36,056 nt of DNA from Enterococcus villorum (GTDB lineage: Bacteria > Bacillota > Bacilli > Lactobacillales > Enterococcaceae), in contig NZ_BJWF01000025.1 in NCBI RefSeq assembly GCF_007990225.1, positions 1 to 36,056 of the forward strand, given 5' to 3'. Below, piece after piece: positions 1 to 7,834 of this stretch. The notes under the pieces are model-generated. The model saw only the letters and a list, made by a program, of their open reading frames with translations. It ran no database searches and had not been told where the DNA came from. How positions within the stretch are numbered: position 1 is the stretch's first letter; each line of letters opens with the position of its first letter. The position numbers and the translations under genes were made by a program.

Positions 1-314
1 TTCTGTAAAACAATTTCCTCCCCATATGCTCCAGAAATTGGGTGAACGACCACCTGATCCCCGACATGAAAATGAGTCACATCGCTTGCTACTTCCGTCA
101 CAACCCCTGCACCATCATTCCCTAATACATAAGGAAACTTGAGCTGTCGCATTTCTTGCATCTTACCTAAACGTAAGGCAACGTCATAAGGATTGATACT
201 AAACGCTTTCAAATTCACACGTAGATGATTTGAGGTAACTTCTCTTGATGGGACAGTTATTTCTTGAAACACTTCATTGGCTGGACCATATCCAGTGATA
301 GCAAATCTTTTCAT
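1..314 (-). CDS. MDR-family (quinone oxidoreductase-like) alcohol dehydrogenase, N-terminal part
   Basis: This is the 5' end of a minus-strand gene that runs off the left edge, with about 104 codons visible. The ATG (complement of 312-314) follows a strong GGAGG-type ribosome binding site. The protein begins MKRFAITGYGPANEV and then shows the GroES-like substrate domain of medium-chain dehydrogenases/reductases: NPYDVALRLG, LGNDGAGVV and FHVGDQVVVHP, which match the usual NP-D, G-D-aG-V and GD-V motifs. The family reduces quinones or enones, or oxidises alcohols, with NAD(P)H. No structural-zinc cysteine cluster is visible in this part, so a quinone oxidoreductase-like member is likelier than a zinc alcohol dehydrogenase. 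The cofactor domain lies outside the window, so the substrate cannot be named. Confidence 0.8.
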   Translation of the reverse strand, partial: MKRFAITGYGPANEVFQEITVPSREVTSNHLRVNLKAFSINPYDVALRLGKMQEMRQLKFPYVLGNDGAGVVTEVASDVTHFHVGDQVVVHPISGAYGEEIVLQ

Positions 315-446
315 CCGTTTCCCCTCCTTTTCTTCTAGTTTACGTGGATAGTCAGCATTTGACAAAGAAACGGATCGCCCCTTGCTTTTTAGCAGTCATT
401 CAAAACAATTGTCTTTTTTCTTACAATATGATAAAGTGAACTTTAC

Positions 447-467
447 AAAACGTAACATTTACGATTT
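447..467 (+). promoter_or_regulatory. Zur box upstream of the alternative S14 gene
   Basis: The 21-bp site has half-sites AAAACGTAA and TTACGATTT. It matches the recalled Bacillus Zur consensus (AAATCGTAA-TNA-TTACGATTT) at about 17 of 20 defined positions. It lies 23 bases before the S14 start, just downstream of AT-rich -10 candidates (TACAAT at 422-427, TATGAT at 427-432, or TAAAGT at 432-437 paired with TTGTCT at 409-414). Zinc-bound Zur would repress the gene here and release it under zinc starvation. The site is read directly from sequence; the regulator is inferred. Confidence 0.75.
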
Positions 468-489
468 ATAAGTATATAGGAGGAAAGAA

Positions 490-759
490 ATGGCCAAAAA
501 ATCGAAAATAGCTAAAGCAAAAAAGCAACAAGAAACTATTGCACGTTATGCCACTTTGCGTCAAGAATTAAAAACGAATAAAGATTACGACGGGTTGCGT
601 CGGTTACCTTTAGATGCACGTCCAGAACGTTTAAAAAATCGGGATTTAATTGATGGAAGGCCGCGCGGATATATGCGTAAATTTGGTATGTCTCGGATAA
701 AGTTTCGTGAATTAGCTCATCAGGGACTTATTCCTGGCGTCAAAAAAGCCAGTTGGTAA
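490..759 (+). CDS. rpsN: 30S ribosomal protein S14, zinc-independent (C-minus) paralogue
   Basis: The 89-residue protein is a complete long-form S14, opening [14 protein letters not shown] and closing with [11 protein letters not shown]. It has the family signature ([20 protein letters not shown]) but none of the CxxC zinc-ribbon cysteines of the short form. In Firmicutes this form (rpsN2/YhzA) replaces the zinc-binding S14 in the small subunit when zinc is scarce. AGGAGG at 478-483 ends six bases before the ATG. It stands alone, outside any ribosomal operon and opposite in strand to everything else here, and the Zur-box match upstream supports zinc-starvation control. It is the only confident plus-strand gene in the window. 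Confidence 0.95.
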   Translation: MAKKSKIAKAKKQQETIARYATLRQELKTNKDYDGLRRLPLDARPERLKNRDLIDGRPRGYMRKFGMSRIKFRELAHQGLIPGVKKASW

Positions 760-1316
760 GGATAATCACAAAGTAAAGAAAAAACATTGTTTACGTCGCT
801 TTTTTACACCATTTAGCCACAAGCTTAAAGGTTCGTCTAATTCATTCCATAAATAAAAGCTTGGATTTTGTCTATTAGGCAAAATCCAAGCTTTTATTAG
901 TGAGTAACTTGGTAGTATTTAAGAAAGCAATCTTTTTGTAATTATAAAAAATCTATCTGTGAAAAGTTCATTTAGAGAATTTTTTTATGAACAGTAGTGA
1001 TTATCTGACGTCTTTTCTTATCATCAATCCATCCATAGAATCCTTCTTCACTATCAACTAAATAGCATACAAGATATTACTTCTCAACAACTAGCACTAA
1101 TTCACATAAAATGATTCGTTTTGTCTTGAACCCACTGAGCATTTTACAATTTTTTGTTAAATGATGTTGTCAGCTTCGATCACTATTCAATAAGCTAGAA
1201 TTTTTTTCAAAATACAAAAGTAATTTGAGAAATAATCTTTATTGTGATCAAAGCAACTCATGCTTTTACATCCCTTAACTTCATTATTCCTTTTATATGT
1301 AAAGGCGTATAGGCTT
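760..1316. other. Convergent intergenic region, no confident gene
   Basis: This 557-bp gap separates converging rpsN and mazF. Besides the hairpin at 852-898 it is AT-rich and has no start with a ribosome binding site. On the minus strand, 972-1079 gives an open stretch of about 35 codons (including EEGFYGWIDDKKRRQ) directly after an in-frame TAA and without a start signal. That could be the tail of a decayed gene, but I recognise no family. Confidence 0.4.
852..898. terminator. 19-bp perfect hairpin after rpsN, probable terminator
   Basis: Arms at 852-870 and 880-898 are perfect inverted repeats of 19 bp around a 9-base loop (TCTATTAGG). The descending arm ends CTTTTATT on the plus strand and the complement reads the same way, so it could work in both directions. 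It sits 92 bases after the rpsN stop in a convergent gap, as expected of a bidirectional terminator. No long uninterrupted U-run follows, so strength is uncertain. Confidence 0.6.
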
Positions 1317-1679
1317 TTATTTAGCGACAGGTGTTAATGCTTCGATCCCCACACTGATTTTTAGTGCATGGTCAACGTCTGCCATAATTCGTTTGTCTAA
1401 ATGGCAAACTTTTTCTTTCAGTCTTGACTTATCGATTGTTCTGATTTGTTCAAGTAAAATAACAGAATCACGTTCGATACCTGTACCAGTTGCTTTAATC
1501 CCAATATGCGTAGGCAATTTAGGTTTTGCCATTTTGGCAGTGATGGCCGCAACGATGATCGTTGGACTGAAATGATTTCCTAAATTATTTTGAATGACCA
1601 AGACCGGACGCGTCCCGCCTTGTTCTGAACCCACGACTGGAGAAAGGTCAGCAAAATAAATATCTCCTCTTTTTACCAT
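1317..1679 (-). CDS. mazF: MazF/PemK-family endoribonuclease toxin without adjacent antitoxin
   Basis: The 120-residue protein has the full MazF fold signatures: MVKRGDIYFADLSPVVGSEQ at the N-terminus, GTRPVLVIQNN, a PTIIVAAIT strand, and LLEQIRTIDKSRL. These closely resemble Bacillus NdoA/EndoA and Staphylococcus MazF, which cut single-stranded mRNA at short motifs. AAGGAG precedes the ATG. The gene starts only 10 bases after the alr stop and is probably co-transcribed with alr and acpS. In staphylococci and bacilli a mazE antitoxin gene lies between alr and mazF; here there is no room for one. An antitoxin encoded elsewhere, or a toxin tolerated alone, must be assumed. The catalytic Arg and Thr/Ser region looks intact. 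Confidence 0.92.
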   Translation of the reverse strand: MVKRGDIYFADLSPVVGSEQGGTRPVLVIQNNLGNHFSPTIIVAAITAKMAKPKLPTHIGIKATGTGIERDSVILLEQIRTIDKSRLKEKVCHLDKRIMADVDHALKISVGIEALTPVAK

Positions 1680-1689
1680 TGGATTCTCC

Positions 1690-2811
1690 TTAATCTTGAT
1701 ATTCTCTAGGAATACGTGTTCCTAGTATGCAAGCCACTTCGTAGTGGATGGTGCTCATTTGATCCGCTACTTCTTGCATCGTTATTTCTTTTTCTTGATT
1801 TTTACCAATTAATGTCACTTTTGTCCCTAGAGGAACTTCATGTGGCAAACGAATCATGATTTGATCCATACAAACGCGTCCCACGATTTCACAAAGAAAA
1901 CCTTCAACTAAAACTGAAAATCCTTGCAAATTTCGTAGCCAACCATCCGCATAGCCAATTGGGATCGTTCCAATCCACTCAGGTTTCTCCGTAATATAAG
2001 TTTCCCCATAACCAATACCTTCACCTTCAGGCAATCGTTTGACTTGAATCAGCTCTGACACTAATTCGAGAGCCGGTTGCAGTGGATAAGGTTCTGTTAA
2101 AGCATGGCCAGAAGGATTTAATCCATACATGGCTACCCCAAAACGAATCATATTCCCAATCTTTTCATCATGCCATAAAGCCGTAGCGCTGTTGCTGACA
2201 TGAACATATTTTGGCAAAAAAGGTAATTGCTCCAGTGTGTTTAAAAAACGTTGTTGCTGTTGTTTCCAATATGTTTCATCTGCTTGATCAGCTGTTGAAA
2301 AATGAGTATAGATACCTTCCCATTCTAATACGGCGCTCTCTTGAATAAACGTTACAGCGTCTACTACTTCTTTTGGTGTCAAAAAGCCAATACGTCCCAT
2401 CCCCGTATCCACCTTCAAATGAAGAGAAAGCGCATGTTTTAATTTATGTTTATTCAAATAATTAGCTGCATTTTCCAACCACTCTTTATTTCCTGCAGTA
2501 ATCGATAAATCATGGACAATCGCTAAAGTCAACGCATCAACTGGAATCATATTCAACACCAAAATAGGTTGATTAAACCCTGCTTCTCTCAATTCCACAC
2601 CTTCATCCAAATTAGACACACAAAAACCCGTAGCGCCTCCAGCAACTGCTGCTTGTGCAGTTTGTACTGCGCCATGACCATATCCGTTTGCTTTTACAAC
2701 CGCAAACAGTTCTTTTCCTTCTGGTAATCTCGCTAATTCATTTTTTACGTTATTTGTAATAGCCTTTGTATGTATAATAATTTTTGTAGGACGATGCCAC
2801 GCGACAACCAT
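1690..2811 (-). CDS. alr: Alanine racemase
   Basis: A 373-residue PLP enzyme that interconverts L- and D-alanine, supplying D-Ala for peptidoglycan and teichoic acid D-alanylation. The PLP-binding lysine is K40 in AVVKANGYGHG. The second catalytic base is Y268 in GIGYGETY, and GRVCMDQ near residue 311 is the usual substrate-pocket motif. Length is typical of the family. AAGGAAG lies just before the ATG. It follows acpS by 15 bases and precedes mazF by 10, so the three appear to form one transcript. The family acts as a cytosolic homodimer. Nothing in the sequence is unusual. Confidence 0.97.
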   Translation of the reverse strand: MVVAWHRPTKIIIHTKAITNNVKNELARLPEGKELFAVVKANGYGHGAVQTAQAAVAGGATGFCVSNLDEGVELREAGFNQPILVLNMIPVDALTLAIVHDLSITAGNKEWLENAANYLNKHKLKHALSLHLKVDTGMGRIGFLTPKEVVDAVTFIQESAVLEWEGIYTHFSTADQADETYWKQQQQRFLNTLEQLPFLPKYVHVSNSATALWHDEKIGNMIRFGVAMYGLNPSGHALTEPYPLQPALELVSELIQVKRLPEGEGIGYGETYITEKPEWIGTIPIGYADGWLRNLQGFSVLVEGFLCEIVGRVCMDQIMIRLPHEVPLGTKVTLIGKNQEKEITMQEVADQMSTIHYEVACILGTRIPREYQD

Positions 2812-2826
2812 GATTCTTCCTTCTTT

Positions 2827-3177
2827 CTAGTCTTCTAAAATAATTTGCGCAAATGCTAATTCATCCGTATGCGTAATGCTAACCCAGCTTTTTCCTGTAT
2901 GAGGTGATTTCGTCACCACAGGTTGTCCCGCCTCATTTTTCAAAATCTCAATTTCTTGAAACGTTACTTTACCAATACCAGTTCCCCATGCTTTGGCAAA
3001 TGCTTCTTTGCAAGCATAACGGCCTCCTAGAAATTCTACTTGTCGATGAAAAGGCAGAACTTGAAATTGTTCTCTTTCATTTGGTGTTAACACACGATCG
3101 ATAAAATTTTGTTTTTCTTTGATGATTTTCGCAATCCTAGGTAATTCCACTGCGTCAATCCCAATTCCTTTTAACAT
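2827..3177 (-). CDS. acpS: Holo-[acyl-carrier-protein] synthase
   Basis: The 116-residue enzyme transfers 4'-phosphopantetheine from CoA to the serine of acyl carrier protein. It starts MLKGIGIDAVELPRI, with the metal-binding Asp in GIGIDAVE, and carries FLGGRYACKEAFAKAWGTG, whose Glu is the second catalytic residue, followed by SITHTDELAFA. I place the start at the ATG at 3177; an in-frame TTG 18 bases upstream would add six residues and breaks the conserved N-terminus. A weak AAAAGAG sits about 8 bases upstream. It heads acpS-alr-mazF and is separated from cshA by a terminator. A TAGAAT -10-like hexamer (complement of 3215-3220) may belong to its promoter, but no clear -35 accompanies it. 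Confidence 0.95.
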   Translation of the reverse strand: MLKGIGIDAVELPRIAKIIKEKQNFIDRVLTPNEREQFQVLPFHRQVEFLGGRYACKEAFAKAWGTGIGKVTFQEIEILKNEAGQPVVTKSPHTGKSWVSITHTDELAFAQIILED

Positions 3178-3260
3178 AGACTCGACTCTTTTCAAAAAAT
3201 TTTAGAACACTCTCATTCTACCAAATTCTAGATATTTTACCACCAATATGTCCATATATA

Positions 3261-3296
3261 ACAAAAAAGAAAGCTTCCTTACAAAAAGGAAGCTTT
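3261..3296 (-). terminator. Rho-independent terminator of cshA
   Basis: An 11-bp perfect stem (3270-3280 with 3286-3296, AAAGCTTCCTT / AAGGAAGCTTT) closes a 5-base loop. On the minus strand it is followed by CTTTTTTG. It begins about 10 bases after the cshA stop, a textbook intrinsic terminator for that gene. Confidence 0.9.
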
Positions 3297-3306
3297 GGGC
3301 GTAACA

Positions 3307-4818
3307 TTAATCGTTATTCGTACGAATCACAAACCCACGTTTTTTATCATTTTGACGCTTTCCGCCATCTTTTTTGTGGTTATTATTTTTATTGTAGCCA
3401 CCTTTAGACTTGTTGCCACGGTAGTTACTGTTATCCCGACGATTACGGTTATTTCCTCCACCGCGTTTGCCATTTTTATTGTAGCCTTTTTTCTGCATAG
3501 GCAATGGACGTTCTGGTGTGATTTTAACCGGTACGGCATCAGATGGATCTTTTGCCGTTGTCTTTAATAACAATGCCACTAAATCTTGTGCAGAATATTC
3601 TTCTAACAGTTTATCTGCTGTTTGCAAATATTTGTCCAAACCGTTTTCTTCTAGCTTCGCTTCGATTTGTTCAACTGCCGCACCTAATTGACCTTTAAAG
3701 GCTTCTTTTTCAGTTGGTGGACGTAAAGTAGCCATCCGTTTTTTCGTTAAGTTTTCGATGACATGTAAGTAGTCCATCTCGTTTGGTGTAACAAAAGTGA
3801 CTGACATTCCGCCTTTTCCAGCGCGACCAGTACGACCGATACGGTGAACATAGCTTTCTGGATCTTGTGGAATATCATAGTTATAGACATGCGTAACACC
3901 TGAAATATCTAAGCCACGCGCCGCAACGTCTGTAGCCACTAACACATCTAAATGACCATTTTTAAATGAGCGTAAGACACTCATTCGTTTTTGTTGTGAG
4001 AGGTCTCCATGGATTCCTTCTGCTCGATAACCACGTGCTTCTAATCCACGTGCTAATTCGTCCACACGACGTTTTGTACGACCAAAAACGATCGTTAATT
4101 CAGGTGTTTGAACATCAAACAAACGAGTCATGATATCAAATTTTTCATACTCTTTTGCTCGTACATAGTATTGATCAATTAAATCAGCTGTCATTTCTTT
4201 TGCTTTGATCTTCACGTGCGTTGGAGTTTTCATAAACTTCACGCCAATGTTTTTAATTGCTGGTGGCATCGTTGCTGAAAATAGTAAGGTTTGTCTTTGT
4301 TCAGGCACTTTTGAAATAATGCTTTCAATGTCTTCTAAAAAGCCCATGTTTAGCATTTCATCTGCTTCATCTAAAACTAATGTTTCAACGGTTCCTAATT
4401 TCAATGTGTGTCGGTTGATATGATCAAGCATACGGCCAGGTGTTCCAACCACGATATTTGGACGATCTTTTAACCCACGGATTTGGCGACCAATATCCGC
4501 TCCTCCATAAACTGCTTGAACACGTACACGTTTATCTCGTCCCAAACGATAAAGTTCTTCTTGCGTTTGAATCGCTAATTCACGAGTTGGTGCAATTACT
4601 AATCCTTGTAATTCATGGCGACTAGTGTCAATTTTTTCTAACATTGGCAAACCAAAAGCAGCCGTCTTACCAGTTCCTGTTTGTGCTTGTCCAATCACGT
4701 CTTTTCCAGACAAAGCTAAAGGGATTGTTTCTGACTGGATTGGTGTTGCTTCTTCAAAACCAGCCCGCTCTACTGATTTCAATAATTCTGGTGATAAATC
4801 TAGTTCTTTAAATTTCAA
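3307..4818 (-). CDS. cshA: DEAD-box ATP-dependent RNA helicase CshA
   Basis: A 503-residue cytosolic RNA helicase. Helicase motifs run in order: Q motif ([12 protein letters not shown], about residue 22), Walker A ([10 protein letters not shown], about 45), [19 protein letters not shown] ([10 protein letters not shown], about 150), SAT (LLFSATMP), then in domain 2 [17 protein letters not shown] and [13 protein letters not shown]. After a dimerisation-like region comes a basic tail rich in Gly, Asn, Arg and Lys (about residue 430 to the end), as in CshA of bacilli and staphylococci, where it binds RNA. The family unwinds structured RNA, aids mRNA decay and ribosome assembly, and matters in the cold. 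The start is TTG, six bases after AGGAGG; no in-frame ATG is near. It has its own promoter, a long leader and a terminator, so it is a single-gene unit. Confidence 0.96.
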   Translation of the reverse strand: MKFKELDLSPELLKSVERAGFEEATPIQSETIPLALSGKDVIGQAQTGTGKTAAFGLPMLEKIDTSRHELQGLVIAPTRELAIQTQEELYRLGRDKRVRVQAVYGGADIGRQIRGLKDRPNIVVGTPGRMLDHINRHTLKLGTVETLVLDEADEMLNMGFLEDIESIISKVPEQRQTLLFSATMPPAIKNIGVKFMKTPTHVKIKAKEMTADLIDQYYVRAKEYEKFDIMTRLFDVQTPELTIVFGRTKRRVDELARGLEARGYRAEGIHGDLSQQKRMSVLRSFKNGHLDVLVATDVAARGLDISGVTHVYNYDIPQDPESYVHRIGRTGRAGKGGMSVTFVTPNEMDYLHVIENLTKKRMATLRPPTEKEAFKGQLGAAVEQIEAKLEENGLDKYLQTADKLLEEYSAQDLVALLLKTTAKDPSDAVPVKITPERPLPMQKKGYNKNGKRGGGNNRNRRDNSNYRGNKSKGGYNKNNNHKKDGGKRQNDKKRGFVIRTNND

Positions 4819-5094
4819 ATGAATCCTCCTATATGGTTGTTAACTGAGGATGTAGCTTAATTTTTGCTACCCCGTCGATTGTTCGGTCAAAGTGGTTGAA
4901 TCTTTTGACAGTGGCCACGCACGTTTTCCATCCATCCTTAGCCCCTGTGGCACCACCGAAAAATCACTTTGCGAAGTTCAGGCATTAGAAAAGCCAAACG
5001 GGTCGCGTTCAGCTTTATCATTGTTATGACATCTGGCTTTAGCAATTGATAAAAATCGATCAAACCAGTCCAATTTCTCTTCATCTTTCGGCAA
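4819..5094 (-). promoter_or_regulatory. Long (~275 nt) 5' leader of cshA
   Basis: The promoter at 5101-5129 should start transcription near 5094, leaving about 275 untranslated bases before the cshA TTG. The leader is less AT-rich than other gaps here. It contains short inverted repeats, including GTAGC/GCTAC around AAAAATTAA close to the ribosome binding site and GTCAAA/TTTGAC further upstream. A 63-codon frame (4938-5129) overlaps the promoter itself and has no ribosome binding site, so it is not a gene. Long structured leaders are common on cold-regulated helicase mRNAs, but I match this to no named RNA family. Confidence 0.5.
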
Positions 5095-5100
5095 TAGGTT

Positions 5101-5129
5101 ATTCTAGCATAATTTAATGTTTTCTGCAA
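5101..5129 (-). promoter_or_regulatory. SigmaA-type promoter of cshA
   Basis: On the minus strand, -35 TTGCAG (5124-5129) and -10 TAGAAT (5101-5106) are 17 bases apart. TG at -15/-14 (ATTATGCTAGAAT) gives an extended -10. It lies in the gap after the murF stop and points toward cshA. Confidence 0.7.
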
Positions 5130-5141
5130 GTTTACAGTTCG

Positions 5142-6494
5142 TTATTTCATTTTCTGTAATTCTTGTACAACAGCCCATAAATCCATCCCATTGCTTCCTT
5201 TTAGGACAATACTATCCTCTGGTTGTAATTCTGCTTTGATCGTTGCAATAAGTTGCTCCTTCTCTTTTTCAAAGTATTTCACTTTCAAATCGGGGTATTC
5301 GATGGATAGCCTTTCTTTTAATGCCTTCATTTGCGGGCCATATAAAAAGACGACGGCATAATCAGCGGGATGCAGATGTTCAGCCATTTGCGCATGCATC
5401 TGTAAAGCATCAGGACCTAATTCCAGCATATCCGCTAGAACAGCCATTCTTCTTCCTTTTACTTCTAGGTTTGCAAACATATCTAGTACTAGTCCCATAG
5501 CGGTAGGATTGGCATTGTAGACATCACTTAAAATGGCTGCACCATTTCCCGCACTTAGCCATTCTGTACGATTTTGAGTCATGGAAACATTGGCTAACCC
5601 AAGGCGTATCTCTTGTGTTGATAACCCAAAGAATTGTCCAACAGCATAAGCAATCAAGGCATTAGTTACATTGTATTTACCTGGTAAAGGGATTATGAAA
5701 GATTCTTTATCTACCCTAAAGTGTGTGGCCGTTTTGCTTTCCTCTGTTACTTTAGCAACTAAATCTCCGCTATTTAACCCAAATGTTACGATAGATTGTG
5801 TTAAATTTGCCGTAAGAGGTTTTAGTAAAGGTTCTGCTTCTGGAATGATCAAGCACCCATCTGTTACCAAACCATCAACGATTTCCATTTTCGCTTTTGC
5901 AATGCCTTCTCTTGAGCCTAAATTTTCAATATGTGCTTCGCCGATCATAGTAATGGCAGCCACTTTAGGTTGAGCAATCAGCGATAGTTCGGTAATCTCT
6001 TTTGCGTGGTCCATGCCCATCTCTAAAACGATTTTTTCTGTATCGGCAGGCATATGCAAAATGGTGTATGGTAAGCCAATATTATTATTATAATTTCCTT
6101 GTGTTTTATATGTCCGGTATTTTTGTGCTAGAACCGAAGCAGTTAAATCTTTGGTTGTTGTTTTCCCATTACTTCCGGTAATAGCGACTACTTCAGCGCC
6201 AGTTTTCTTTAAATAATAGGTTGCTAAAGCTTGCATGGCTTTCAAGGGATCTGCTACAAAAATCACAGGGATTTCAGTAGGCGCTTTTGCTGGATCTAAG
6301 CTCCAAAAAGTAGCAACAGCACCATTAGCAATCGCTTGTTGAATAAAATCATGCCCATCTCTTGCTCCTTTTAATGGAACAAACAAATGTCCTTTTTCAA
6401 TCTTACGACTGTCAAATTCTACTCCTGTGATCTCAGTTAAACCGTCCTGATTACTTCCTACCGCTTGTGCGATTTCTTGTACCGTTAGTTTCAT
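5142..6494 (-). CDS. murF: UDP-N-acetylmuramoyl-tripeptide--D-alanyl-D-alanine ligase
   Basis: A 450-residue cytosolic Mur ligase that adds D-Ala-D-Ala (made by Ddl next door) to UDP-MurNAc-tripeptide with ATP. It shows the N-terminal UDP-binding domain (MKLTVQEIAQAVG, then EFDSRKIEKGHLFVPLKG), the central ATPase P-loop (AITGSNGKTTTKDL, near residue 107), the NNNIGLP segment, and the C-terminal domain with DVYNANPTAM and ADMLELG. I place the start at the ATG at 6494, preceded by AGGTAGGT; an upstream in-frame start would read 17 extra residues through an intercistronic hairpin. The gap to ddl is 80 bases and contains the hairpin at 6519-6559. The two genes are very probably one transcript. 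Confidence 0.96.
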   Translation of the reverse strand: MKLTVQEIAQAVGSNQDGLTEITGVEFDSRKIEKGHLFVPLKGARDGHDFIQQAIANGAVATFWSLDPAKAPTEIPVIFVADPLKAMQALATYYLKKTGAEVVAITGSNGKTTTKDLTASVLAQKYRTYKTQGNYNNNIGLPYTILHMPADTEKIVLEMGMDHAKEITELSLIAQPKVAAITMIGEAHIENLGSREGIAKAKMEIVDGLVTDGCLIIPEAEPLLKPLTANLTQSIVTFGLNSGDLVAKVTEESKTATHFRVDKESFIIPLPGKYNVTNALIAYAVGQFFGLSTQEIRLGLANVSMTQNRTEWLSAGNGAAILSDVYNANPTAMGLVLDMFANLEVKGRRMAVLADMLELGPDALQMHAQMAEHLHPADYAVVFLYGPQMKALKERLSIEYPDLKVKYFEKEKEQLIATIKAELQPEDSIVLKGSNGMDLWAVVQELQKMK

Positions 6495-6518
6495 AAAAAA
6501 ACCTACCTTTTCGCATTT

Positions 6519-6559
6519 AGAAGCCGGAACCGATGTCAGTGACATCAGCTCCAGCTTCT
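6519..6559 (-). promoter_or_regulatory. Intercistronic stem-loop between ddl and murF
   Basis: Arms 6519-6538 and 6540-6559 pair over 20 positions in the minus-strand RNA when G-U pairs are allowed, around a minimal loop. No U-run follows, so it is not an intrinsic terminator. It lies 15 bases after the ddl stop and about 25 before the murF start, suggesting a role in mRNA stability or processing, or in tuning murF against ddl. Confidence 0.55.
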
Positions 6560-6574
6560 ATTTATATGATTTGG

Positions 6575-7651
6575 TTATTCGTGTACTTCAAAAAAACTTT
6601 GTCGTTGATTGAAACGATTGATACCTAATTGAATTAATTCTTCAATCAAATCTCCATATTTCAAGCCCATATTTTCCCATAATAATGGATACATGCTAAA
6701 TTGAGTAAATCCAGGCATCGTATTTAATTCATTTAAGAATAATTCGTTTTTATTCGTTAAGAAGAAATCACAACGACTTAAGCCACTGCCACCTAGCATG
6801 GTATAAGCGATTTTTGCGTACTCTTGTGCTTTTTGATGCACTTCTTCTGGCACTTCTGCCGGGATCTGCATCTCAATTTTATTATTGATATATTTTGCAT
6901 CATAATCATAAAAAGCCACATCTTTGACTACTTCACCAGGTAAGGTGGTGCGCACATCTTCATTACCTAGAACAGCCACTTCAATTTCACGTGCTTCAAT
7001 TCCTTGTTCAACGATAGCACGTGAATCATATTGATAAGCCATGGCTAAAGCATGCTGAAGTTCTTCTCGATTTTCTGCTTTTGAGATGCCTACGCTTGAA
7101 CCCATATTTGCTGGTTTAACAAACATTGGGTAAAGCAAAGAACCCTCACATTGGTCAAATATTTTCTTAGGATTTTCTTTCCATTGGCTTTTCAATACAG
7201 GGACATAAGGCACTTGCGGTACTCCTGCCGCTTGTAAAATGTATTTGGTCATGATCTTATCCATTGCACAAGCACTTGTTAATACCCCTGCACCAACATA
7301 AGGTAAGTTTAAAGTCTCTAAAAATCCTTGAATGGTCCCGTCTTCTCCATTTGGTCCATGTAACACAGGAAAAACAATCGTTCCTTCTTCTTTGATTTCT
7401 CCAGGATTGATCACCTTTCCCGTAAAACCTTCTGTCACTTTCCCACTTGGATCCCATGTTAAATGCAAAACTTCTTTGCTCGTTGGTTTTTCTGTTAGCA
7501 AAGGTCCTTTAACCCACTCGCCTTCTTTGCTAATAAAGATAAGTTGAACTTGATAATACGTATAATAAATCGCATTTAAGACTGAAAACGCTGAGAGAAT
7601 CGAAACATCATGCTCTGCACTGCGCCCGCCGTATAGTAAAGTAATCTTCAA
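6575..7651 (-). CDS. ddl: D-alanine--D-alanine ligase
   Basis: A 358-residue ATP-grasp enzyme joining two D-Ala molecules for peptidoglycan precursors. Visible motifs are LLYGGRSAEHDVSILSA at the N-terminus, FPVLHGPNGEDGTIQG (about residue 94), VKPANMGSSVGISK (about 178), the EIEVAVLGN segment, and SRCDFFLT with FLNELNTMPGFT, whose Glu and Asn bind metal. The sequence strongly recalls the E. faecium-type Ddl rather than a vancomycin-resistance VanA/B ligase. The start is TTG, 8 bases after GGGAGG; no ATG lies nearby in frame. An extended -10 promoter candidate is 46 bases upstream. The C-terminal extension (QRQSFFEVHE) is slightly longer than in the E. faecium protein I recall. Confidence 0.97.
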   Translation of the reverse strand: MKITLLYGGRSAEHDVSILSAFSVLNAIYYTYYQVQLIFISKEGEWVKGPLLTEKPTSKEVLHLTWDPSGKVTEGFTGKVINPGEIKEEGTIVFPVLHGPNGEDGTIQGFLETLNLPYVGAGVLTSACAMDKIMTKYILQAAGVPQVPYVPVLKSQWKENPKKIFDQCEGSLLYPMFVKPANMGSSVGISKAENREELQHALAMAYQYDSRAIVEQGIEAREIEVAVLGNEDVRTTLPGEVVKDVAFYDYDAKYINNKIEMQIPAEVPEEVHQKAQEYAKIAYTMLGGSGLSRCDFFLTNKNELFLNELNTMPGFTQFSMYPLLWENMGLKYGDLIEELIQLGINRFNQRQSFFEVHE

Positions 7652-7696
7652 AAGATTGTCCTCCCGTATCCAATATCATTTCCATTTTTACTTCAT

Positions 7697-7724
7697 ATTT
7701 TAGCATAAAATCAAAAGAAGCAAA
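7697..7724 (-). promoter_or_regulatory. Candidate extended -10 promoter for ddl-murF
   Basis: On the minus strand, TGCTAAAAT gives a -10 (7697-7702) with an upstream TG, and TTTGCT/TTGCTT at 7718-7724 is a plausible -35 at 15-16 bases. It lies about 50 bases before the ddl TTG. Confidence 0.5.
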
Positions 7725-7738
7725 CCTCTTATTTAAAA

Positions 7739-7752
7739 AAGTTCATGAACTT
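7739..7752. promoter_or_regulatory. 14-bp palindrome upstream of the ddl promoter
   Basis: AAGTTCATGAACTT is a perfect 14-bp palindrome ending about 15 bases upstream of the -35 candidate, where an activator or repressor could bind. I do not recognise a specific regulator's consensus. Confidence 0.35.
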
Positions 7753-7834
7753 ACAGTCTAAAAGCAGAAAAAATACGCTGAAAACAGATTGCCCACTTTT
7801 TCTAATTTTACTATATTTAGTTAATCATCTTGTG

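Noticed and set aside
3295-3567. 90-codon hydrophobic plus-strand frame opposite the cshA tail
   Set aside because: Antisense shadow of the Gly/Asn/Arg-rich helicase C-terminus.
4938-5129. 63-codon minus-strand frame upstream of cshA
   Set aside because: It overlaps the cshA promoter, has no ribosome binding site and no protein-like features.
6575-7651. Vancomycin-resistance type D-Ala-D-Lac ligase
   Set aside because: Sequence and context (ddl-murF) fit the housekeeping D-Ala-D-Ala ligase; no vanH/vanX neighbours.
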